Shown: positions 1-5,396 of the stretch, one piece after another | Layout of the letters: the number at the start of each line of letters is the position of its first letter | How positions within the stretch are numbered: the stretch's first letter is position 1 | Assembly (NCBI GenBank): GCA_031256125.1 | Contig: JAIRRE010000190.1 | Location: 1 to 8,286, forward strand | From: Burkholderiaceae bacterium | Lineage (GTDB): Bacteria > Pseudomonadota > Gammaproteobacteria > Burkholderiales > Burkholderiaceae_C | Length of the DNA: 8,286 nt | Direction of reading: 5' to 3' | Program-made: the position numbers and the translations under genes | Notes under the pieces: generated by a model | What the model saw: only the letters and a program-made list of their open reading frames with translations | Databases searched by the model: none | What the model was told of the DNA's origin: nothing

Positions 1-969
1 ATTGCAAGACCCGCTGGCCGAGCTGGTCAAGATCGACCCCAAGAGCATCGGCGTGGGCCAGTATCAGCACGACGTCAACCAAAGCGACTTGGCGCGCATG
101 CTGGACGCTGTGGTGGAGGATTGCGTCAACGGCGTGGGTGTCGATCTGAACACCGCCAGCGCGCCGTTGCTGGCGCGTGTTTCGGGCCTGTCGGCGGCGG
201 TGGCGCGCGCCGTGGTGCGCTGGCGCGAGGCGCATGGCGCTTTTGCCAATCGCCAGCAGCTCATGCAAGTTACGGGCCTGGGGCCCAAGAGCTTTGAGCA
301 AAGCGCGGGCTTTTTGCGCATCCGCGACGGCGACAACCCGCTGGACATGACCGGAGTACACCCGGAAACCTATCCGGTGGTCGAGCGGATCATCGTGCAA
401 ACCGGCCGGCCCATCGACCAGATCATGGGCCACGCCGACTGGCTCAAAACCTTGAAACCGGAGCCATTCGCCACCGGAAACTTCGGCCCCGTGACGGTGC
501 GCGACATTCTGGTCGAACTGGAAAAACCGGGCCGCGATCCGCGCCCGGATTTCAAGGTCGCACGGTTCAACGAAGGCGTCGAGAGCATCGCCGACCTCAA
601 GCCCGGCATGGTGCTCGAAGGCACCGTCAGCAACGTCGCGCAGTTTGGCGCGTTCGTCGATCTGGGCGTGCATCAAGATGGGCTGATCCACGTCAGCCAA
701 TTGGCCAACCGCTTCGTCACCGATGCGCGCGAGGTAGTTAAAACCGGGCAAATCGTCAAAGTGAAAGTGCTGGAAGTGGACCTGGCGCGTAGCCGCATCG
801 GCCTAACCCTTAAACTCGACGCCCAGCCCGCGCCGCGCGGCCTGGAAAACCGCCATGAACCGGCCAGTCGCACGCAACGCCAGCCGGACCGAATGCGCCA
901 AGACAACCACGCCGCACCGACCGCGATGGCAGCGGCGTTTGCCAATTTGCGGCGCTAAAAATTTATCTG
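1..969 (+). repeat. Left arm of a large inverted repeat (tex 3' region)
   Basis: This stretch pairs in inverted orientation with 4428-5396. Over the 957 coding bases I counted about 80 differences by hand (about 92% identity) and no insertions or deletions. Identity runs through the stop codon and a further 11 bases (AAATTTATCTG), then ends sharply: this arm continues TAAAGAATATT, whereas the other continues CCATTCATAG. The left limit is unknown because the window starts here. Positions 1 and 2 both differ from the other copy, which could be the true edge of homology or chance. Confidence 0.93.
2..958 (+). CDS. tex: Tex-family transcription accessory protein, 3' part (copy 1, cut by window edge)
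   Basis: This is the C-terminal 318 residues of a Tex protein, an RNA-binding factor of the Tex/Spt6-like family thought to act with the transcription machinery. The visible part starts at [20 protein letters not shown], at the end of the RNase H-like (YqgF) region. The helix-hairpin-helix pair follows ([12 protein letters not shown] to [15 protein letters not shown]), then an S1 RNA-binding domain ([20 protein letters not shown] to RIGLTLKL) and a basic, Gln-rich tail ending FANLRR. It aligns without gaps to the last 318 residues of the complete minus-strand tex, with 13 amino-acid differences. The first codon is TTG (Leu), matching an internal CTG Leu in the other copy, so it is not a believable start. 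The gene probably continues to the left, but a truncated copy cannot be excluded. The frame is open throughout and most nucleotide changes are synonymous, so it does not look long dead. Confidence 0.9.
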   Translation: MQDPLAELVKIDPKSIGVGQYQHDVNQSDLARMLDAVVEDCVNGVGVDLNTASAPLLARVSGLSAAVARAVVRWREAHGAFANRQQLMQVTGLGPKSFEQSAGFLRIRDGDNPLDMTGVHPETYPVVERIIVQTGRPIDQIMGHADWLKTLKPEPFATGNFGPVTVRDILVELEKPGRDPRPDFKVARFNEGVESIADLKPGMVLEGTVSNVAQFGAFVDLGVHQDGLIHVSQLANRFVTDAREVVKTGQIVKVKVLEVDLARSRIGLTLKLDAQPAPRGLENRHEPASRTQRQPDRMRQDNHAAPTAMAAAFANLRR

Positions 970-1136
970 TAAAGAATATTCACCTGCGATAGCGCCTTGC
1001 GCAAGGCAAGGATGGCAGCGGCAAAATAGTTGAGCGCAACGGGGCTGCGTTCGAGCTTTTCGTAACGCACGAGCAGCTTGCGGCACGGCCTCAAGTAGCG
1101 CTTTACCATCGCCGGGCGATACTGAGAATTCCTGCC
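963..1136 (-). pseudogene. IS5-type transposase, C-terminal remnant
   Basis: Read on the minus strand, this frame gives 57 residues (GRNSQYRPAMVKRYLRPCRK, then LLVRYEKLERSPVALNYF, then AAAILALRKALSQVNILYR) and a TAA stop. An Arg-rich stretch followed by VRYEKLERS...AL, a hydrophobic helix and LRK is the usual end of DDE transposases of the IS5 superfamily. No start and none of the catalytic DDE region is present; upstream of residue 1 I see no recognisable transposase sequence. It converges on the tex copy 1 stop codon, with stop codons 4 bp apart. The family call rests on this short tail only. A 14-bp palindrome (994-1007) lies inside it but has no T-run, so I do not call a terminator. Confidence 0.65.
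967..976 (-). repeat. Possible right terminal inverted repeat of the IS5-type element
   Basis: CTGTAAAGAA here reads inward from the tex-proximal end of the C-terminal transposase remnant. The identical 10-mer at 4199-4208 reads inward at the start of the N-terminal remnant. This is the arrangement expected for the two ends of one insertion sequence. Ten bases is short, similarity fades directly inside, and no target duplication can be tested because the two ends no longer belong to one intact copy. Confidence 0.35.
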
Positions 1137-1195
1137 ATCCTCGGCATCGGGAGCGCTCCAAAGCGCCGCGCGCCGGACCGTACTGGCTGAGTCGC

Positions 1196-1717
1196 TTATG
1201 ACTGGCCCGATTGTGCTTTCTTAAAAACCGGCCCCCAGATCGGATGGCTGCTTTCGGAAGGTTTCAGCTTGAACTGGGGATCAATGCGCAGCGCGTCATG
1301 AAAAGCCTTTTGGCAGGCTAGCAATTTATTTTGCACGCAATAACTAAAAGCTGAATACTTCAACGCCTGAACACGCAGACGCCGCCCGGCCAGAGATATT
1401 TCGGGAGCCTGGAATTTTTTCAAGGCTTCGTTGTATTGCCCATTCTCATAAAGATTCACCCCCGCCTCGAACGTGCGTTCGGCCACTATTGAATGCTTGA
1501 AAGAACCCGGATTGGGTGGCAACTGCGGGTCGGCCTGCTGCTGGTTGGCCTGCTGGGGCTGCACATTTTCGGTGGGTACGCTAGCCGCCGCGCTGGCCGC
1601 GCTGGCAGGGGGAGTCGGTTGATTCTGATCAGATTTATCTGACGGCGTCTGACATGCCGCCAGACTGATTGCGATACCGGCTGCTGCCATGAATTGGAGA
1701 AGGGCGGGAATTTTCAT
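1196..1717 (-). CDS. TPR-like outer-membrane lipoprotein, TssQ-like (type VI secretion-associated)
   Basis: This 173-residue protein begins with a clear lipoprotein signal: a Lys, a hydrophobic stretch, and the lipobox LAAC with the lipidated Cys at residue 22. The following residue is Gln rather than Asp, which favours outer-membrane sorting. Residues 23-75 are a Pro/Gln/Ala-rich spacer. Residues about 80-170 form one or two TPR-like helix pairs (ERTFEAGVNLYENGQYNEAL; CQKAFHDALRIDPQF) and end with KPSESSHPIWGPVFKKA. That ending, together with the YCxxxxxLLAC cysteine pair, resembles TssQ-family lipoproteins associated with type VI secretion; this is recalled family knowledge, not a search result. 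The ATG lies 3 bp after the kinase stop with no strong ribosome-binding site, so translation is probably coupled to the kinase. No T6SS structural gene is visible. The fallback call is a TPR lipoprotein of unknown role. Confidence 0.8.
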   Translation of the reverse strand: MKIPALLQFMAAAGIAISLAACQTPSDKSDQNQPTPPASAASAAASVPTENVQPQQANQQQADPQLPPNPGSFKHSIVAERTFEAGVNLYENGQYNEALKKFQAPEISLAGRRLRVQALKYSAFSYCVQNKLLACQKAFHDALRIDPQFKLKPSESSHPIWGPVFKKAQSGQS

Positions 1718-1720
1718 GTT

Positions 1721-3598
1721 TTATTGAAATTCGTGAAAAACAACGATGTTCCCTTCATTGGGGACAACAACCGGCACAGTGACCGGCGGCAAATTTCCAT
1801 TCGTGATTGTCAACACATGTGGACCGGGAGATAACGGCAAGCGAACTAACGGGGGACTCAAGCCTATCGGTTTGCCATCGACATCCACTTGTCCCCACGG
1901 GTGAATAAACAGGCGAACAAAAGGAGCTTCACCCGGCGATCGGGATTGCTCTATCGGCGGCGTATCTATCTTGGGGGCCAAAGGTTGTACCGGGATATTG
2001 TCTGACGCTACGGTTATAGGCGCTTCGGGCGGGACGCTCGAGGCGGTGGCCGAGGCTGAAGGAACAACCTGTTGCCCTGTGACTACAGCCGTTACCCCGC
2101 TTGCCGGGTTTGCGGGTGGCTGCGTTGGTGGTAGAGACGGTTGGGACGCACTGGTCGCTGTGGTGGAACTGGCGGCGATGTGCTGATCCGCGCCCACTGC
2201 AGTTGCAGGTTTGTTGCGCAGCAGACCCCACATAACCGCCAATACCGCAACAACCAGAACTACCAATCCGATGTCCAAGACTCTATTTCGACGCTTTGCA
2301 GGTTGGCGGGCCGCAGCGGCAGCCCTGCTTTGCGGCCGAGCCTGCGCCGCACTCCCTAGAGGCTGTCGTGAATCGGCAGCAGGGGACGTTTGAACGCTGG
2401 GAGGAAATGGCAACGTATGCGGGTCGTTATCAAGCCCCGCGCCACTATCGACATCATCGGTACGGTCTGAAGGCGGCTTTTCTTCGGGGACTGCCGGGGT
2501 CGTTTCGCTGGTCCGTTCCCATGCGCCGCCGCTGTATTCCTGCCTTGGTTGAAATGCGGACGGCATGGTTTTTTCCAACCCGCTCCCGGTGCGTCCCTGG
2601 GACGCAATGGCACTGGAATCCCCCTGGACAACTTCGATGGGCGCGCTGGGCGATATGCCGAACTGCCCATCCGGTTTGTAGGTCGGCAGTTTCAGCGCTT
2701 CGCGCAACTCCGCAATGGATTGAATGCGCTGACTCGGTATAACAGCCAGGGCGCGGTCAATGGCTTGCCGGAAAGAACGGGACACGCCGGTTAACTCCGG
2801 GTGGTCGGCCAGCTTGCCTACCGGATCCTTGACCAGCCGGGCAACCGATGCGACAGGCGGTTTGCCCATGAGCAGGTAATACAGTACTGCCCCCACGCCA
2901 TAGATATCGGTCCAAGGCCCTTGTTGCATACCCGAGTTGTCGGCATCGGCATACTGCTCAATCGGCGCAAAGCCCGGTTTCAGAACAACCGTGAGCGCCT
3001 GGGTCATGCCGCCAACGATTTGGCGCGCCGATCCAAAATCCAGCAAAATTGGCCCCCCGCCTTGCAGAATCAGAATATTGTCCGGTGAAATGTCGCGGTG
3101 AAAACAGTTCTGGGAGTGCAACAATTCCAGCACGTCCAGGATCGGCGCGAACGTGGCTTTGAGCCAGCCCTCGTCCTTGACTTTGGTCGGATCGGATTGA
3201 CTGATCTCGCTTAAGGTCTGGCCATCGCAGTACTGCATGGCCATGTAGGCGGTGTGATTTTGTTCCCAGACGCGATAGACATGCACCAGCGCCGGATGCG
3301 TAAATCTGGCCAGCAGTTGTGCCTCATTGATGAAACTGGCCAAGCCTGCCTTAAAGGTCTCTTGTTCTTTTGGGGATCTGGGCATCACCACGCCGGAAGG
3401 CAGATATTCCGCTATGGCGCTGGGCATGTACTCCTTGATGGCCACGGGACGCTTCAGGAGGCGATCCCACGCCGAATAGACTACGGAAAAGCCCCCTTTG
3501 CCCAGGATGCCCTTGACCTCGAACTCCCCGAACGCCGCAGGAAGATTGGTCGCCGCAGTCCTAGGTGAAGAATCAGGCTCTGGAGGATTGTTATTCAT
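1721..3598 (-). CDS. Membrane-anchored Ser/Thr protein kinase with C-terminal PEGA-like domain
   Basis: This is a Hanks-type kinase of 625 residues if it starts at MNNNPPEP. In that numbering the Gly-rich loop GKGGFSVVY is at 33-41, the ATP-binding Lys (VAIKEY) at 55, the alpha-C Glu (NEAQLL) at 92, HRD at 167-169 with Asn174, DFG at 187-189, and the PGFAPIEQY activation-loop end at 208-216. All catalytic residues are present, so it should be active. A Pro/Ser/Ala-rich linker (about 310-435) leads to a single membrane helix (441-461, after basic AKRRNR). A low-complexity periplasmic stretch and a PEGA-like beta domain (560-625: FVRLFIHPWGQVDVDGKPIG) follow. The topology is cytoplasmic kinase with a periplasmic sensor. 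It is probably co-transcribed with the downstream lipoprotein; kinases of this type occur in T6SS loci, where PpkA-like enzymes control secretion. The start is uncertain: an in-frame ATG at 3715 would add 39 residues and lies about 40 bases from the predicted transcription start. Neither start has a good ribosome-binding site. I prefer 3598 because the extra residues look unlike the family. Confidence 0.93.
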   Translation of the reverse strand: MNNNPPEPDSSPRTAATNLPAAFGEFEVKGILGKGGFSVVYSAWDRLLKRPVAIKEYMPSAIAEYLPSGVVMPRSPKEQETFKAGLASFINEAQLLARFTHPALVHVYRVWEQNHTAYMAMQYCDGQTLSEISQSDPTKVKDEGWLKATFAPILDVLELLHSQNCFHRDISPDNILILQGGGPILLDFGSARQIVGGMTQALTVVLKPGFAPIEQYADADNSGMQQGPWTDIYGVGAVLYYLLMGKPPVASVARLVKDPVGKLADHPELTGVSRSFRQAIDRALAVIPSQRIQSIAELREALKLPTYKPDGQFGISPSAPIEVVQGDSSAIASQGRTGSGLEKTMPSAFQPRQEYSGGAWERTSETTPAVPEEKPPSDRTDDVDSGAGLDNDPHTLPFPPSVQTSPAADSRQPLGSAAQARPQSRAAAAARQPAKRRNRVLDIGLVVLVVAVLAVMWGLLRNKPATAVGADQHIAASSTTATSASQPSLPPTQPPANPASGVTAVVTGQQVVPSASATASSVPPEAPITVASDNIPVQPLAPKIDTPPIEQSRSPGEAPFVRLFIHPWGQVDVDGKPIGLSPPLVRLPLSPGPHVLTITNGNLPPVTVPVVVPNEGNIVVFHEFQ

Positions 3599-3762
3599 CT
3601 TGGTGGCAACAAATATCGGGTTGGCGAAGATCGGAAGGCCAATCACATCGGATACAACAAAGATTCCTCGGTCCCTTTGCAGCAAAGCGACAACACGCCG
3701 CGGCGCATATACCATTACGCTGATTCTGCATGACCGATGACCGCAACAAGCACATGGCTACT

Positions 3763-3792
3763 ATCATACCGCCGTGCGGTGTATCCTGTCCA
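3763..3792 (-). promoter_or_regulatory. Sigma-70-like promoter for the kinase-lipoprotein operon
   Basis: On the minus strand, TGGACA (3792-3787, 5/6 to the -35 consensus) and TATGAT (3768-3763, 5/6 to the -10 consensus) are separated by 18 bases. Transcription would start near 3756, about 40 bases before the ATG at 3715 and about 157 bases before the ATG at 3598. The spacer holds a small inverted repeat, CCGC-CGT-GCGG (3769-3779). The -35 box lies 8 bases outside the MITE-like element. Confidence 0.6.
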
Positions 3793-3800
3793 CTGTCCGT

Positions 3801-3983
3801 TTAAGGCAACACTGAATAAGTCTGCGCGCGCGGGCGCGCTTGGATTTTGGACGGGATGTCTGGGCAGCACAAGCGCAGCGATACCGGATGATAAGTGGTA
3901 GCGAGAGCATTTGGAACGAAGTGAGAAACGCCAAAAACCAGGATAAGTCACAGCCGCGAGGGACTTGTTTAGCGTTGCCTTAA
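3801..3983. mobile_element. 183-bp MITE-like element with terminal inverted repeats
   Basis: The left end (3803-3820) reads GGCAACACTGAATAAGTC after TTAA overlap. The right end (3964-3981 region), reverse-complemented, reads GGCAACGCTAAACAAGTC: 15 of 18 bases match. Both ends are bordered by TTAA, so the outer match is 22 bp with 3 mismatches (3801-3822 against 3962-3983). TTAA could be, or contain, the target-site duplication. The interior has a GC-rich alternating stretch (3821-3840) and no recognisable transposase. Small size, terminal repeats and lack of coding content fit a non-autonomous MITE moved by a transposase supplied elsewhere. I do not recognise the parent family with confidence. 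A 100-codon open frame crosses it on the minus strand and is not considered a gene. Confidence 0.7.
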
Positions 3984-4198
3984 GGAGGGAGTTCAAAACC
4001 CATTGTTTGAAGCTCATTGATCTCGATAGATGTCAAAAATGAGGCTTTGGGCACGCCGCCAAACCGTTTTGCACGCGCGCGCAGCGCCCAAATCGGATTT
4101 TCAGAGCTCGTCTGCGCCCCTAGATAGTGCCGTCATGAGATTGACAAATCAAACAAACTGTGCAAAGTTCGGTTCATGAATTTATCCCACAACAGCGC
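3984..4198. other. Intergenic stretch with no recognised gene
   Basis: This lies between the MITE-like element and the transposase remnant. It contains a 46-codon open frame starting at ATG 4040 (+) that resembles nothing I know, a 7-bp inverted repeat TTTGGGC/GCCCAAA (4046-4052 and 4086-4092) with a 33-base loop, and an isolated perfect TTGACA (4141-4146) without a good -10 at 17 bases. I see no functional feature I can support. Confidence 0.5.
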
Positions 4199-4208
4199 CT
4201 GTAAAGAA
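4199..4208 (+). repeat. Possible left terminal inverted repeat of the IS5-type element
   Basis: CTGTAAAGAA lies 12 bases before the first transposase-like codon and is identical to the inward-reading 10-mer at the right end (967-976). It is short and fits the element-end reading, but chance cannot be excluded. Confidence 0.35.
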
Positions 4209-4220
4209 CTGTCCGCCCAT

Positions 4221-4442
4221 TGTCGCCACGACATCGACCATCACACTTGGGCTTTGCTCCAAGCGCACCTGCTTGGGCGCAAAGGTGCCTAGAGTGGTAT
4301 TGTCCAAGATGGCCGACGTTTCATCAACACCATCTTCTCGATACTGCGCACCGGTGCCCCTTGGCGCGACAAAGGTCTATGGGAATCGCTGTTGGAAGCA
4401 CTCATAGATGAACCTGACTATGAATGGCAGATAAATTTTTAG
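4221..4442 (+). pseudogene. IS5-type transposase, N-terminal remnant with nonsense mutation and deletions
   Basis: The frame reads CRHDIDHHTWALLQAHLLGR, KGA, stop, SGIVQDGRRFINTIFSILRT, GAPWRDKGLWESLLEALIDE, PDYEWQINF. This is the N-terminal domain of IS5-type transposases, whose usual pattern is RHDI-W-L---LPGRKG, then D-R-FINA-WILRTGAPWRDLP, then RWRDKG-WE-LL, then EPDYEWL-ID. Three lesions are visible. A TAG at 4290-4292 sits where the family usually has Trp. About 20 residues between the two expected WRD motifs are missing in frame, as if lost between short direct repeats. Everything after EWQ, including all catalytic residues, is gone, replaced by the tex tail. The start is degenerate too: TGT stands where ATG is expected, although an upstream in-frame ATG exists at 4176. 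It overlaps the tex 3' end on the opposite strand and should be inactive. Confidence 0.8.
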
Positions 4443-5396
4443 CGCCGCAAATTGGCAAACGCCGCCGCCATCGCGGTCGGCGTGGCGTGGTTGTCTTGGC
4501 GCATCCGGTCCGGCTGGCGTTGCGTGCGACTGGCCGGTTCATGGCGATTTTCCAGGCCGCGCGGCGCAGGCTGGGCGTCGAGTTTAAGGGTTAGGCCGAT
4601 GCGGTTGCGCGCCAGGTCCACCTCCAGCACTTTCACTTTGACGATCTGCCCGGTTTTGACCACCTCGCGCGCGTCGGTGACGAAGCGGTTGGCCAACTGG
4701 CTGACGTGGATCAGCCCATCCTGATGCACGCCCAGATCGACGAACGCGCCGAATTGGGCGACGTTGCTGACGGTGCCTTCAAGCACCATGCCGGGCTGTA
4801 AATCCTTGATGTCTTGCACGCCCTCATTGAAACGCGCAACCCTGAAATCCGGGCGCGGATCGCGGCCCGGTTTTTCCAGTTCGACCAAAATGTCGCGCAC
4901 CGTCACGGGGCCGAAGTTGCCAGTGGCGAATGGCTCCGGTTTCAAGGTTTTGAGCCAGTCGGCGCGGCCCATGATCTGGTCGATGGGGCGACCCGTTTGC
5001 ACGATGATCTGCTCGACCACCGGATAGGTTTCCGGGTGTACGCCGGTCATGTCCAGCGGGTTGTCGCCGCCGCGGATGCGCAAAAAGCCGGCGCTTTGCT
5101 CGAAGCTCTTCGGCCCTAGGCCAGTGACTTGCATGAGTTGCTGGCGATTGACAAACGAGCCGTGCGCTTCGCGCCAACGCACCACGGCGCGCGCCACCGT
5201 TGCGGACAAGCCCGAAACGCGCGCCAGCAATGGCGCGCTGGCGGTATTCAGATCAACGCCCACGCCGTTGACGCAATCCTCCACCACGGCGTCCAGCATA
5301 CGCGCCAGATCACTTTGGTTCACGTCGTGCTGATACTGGCCCACGCCGATGCTTTTAGGGTCGATTTTGACCAGCTCGGCCAGCGGGTCTTGCAGC
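4428..5396 (-). repeat. Right arm of the large inverted repeat (tex 3' region)
   Basis: This is the partner of 1-969. The two tex tails face each other across a 3,458-bp spacer (970-4427). Divergence is patchy: about 10% in the 5' third, about 5% over the next 240 bases, 17 of 60 bases in the block matching copy 1 positions 537-596, then about 5% to the end. The ends match exactly in length. Confidence 0.93.

Noticed and set aside
994..1007. A perfect 14-bp palindrome, GCCTTGCGCAAGGC, possibly a terminator between tex copy 1 and the lipoprotein gene.
   Set aside because: There is no T-run on either side and it lies within the transposase remnant's LALRKAL codons.
955..1161. A 68-codon minus-strand frame downstream of tex copy 1.
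   Set aside because: It is a frame-shifted shadow of the transposase C-terminal remnant; the neighbouring frame gives the recognisable VRYEKLERS sequence.
1929..3568. Several open frames of 60-148 codons on both strands over the kinase gene.
   Set aside because: All overlap the kinase, which has every expected motif; none of the alternative products is recognisable.
3715..4017. A 100-codon minus-strand frame whose TAA overlaps the ATG at 3715 (TAATG), which looks like a translationally coupled gene.
   Set aside because: It consists mainly of the MITE-like element and crosses the predicted promoter. The product matches nothing I know, so the overlap is most likely chance.
4046..4092. A 7-bp inverted repeat, TTTGGGC/GCCCAAA, as a possible structured RNA.
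   Set aside because: A 33-base loop and a short stem, with no compensating structure, promoter or terminator; expected by chance in this composition.
4141..4169. A perfect TTGACA upstream of the transposase remnant, suggesting a promoter.
   Set aside because: The hexamer at 17 bases (AAAGTT) is a poor -10, and only inactive remnant sequence lies downstream.
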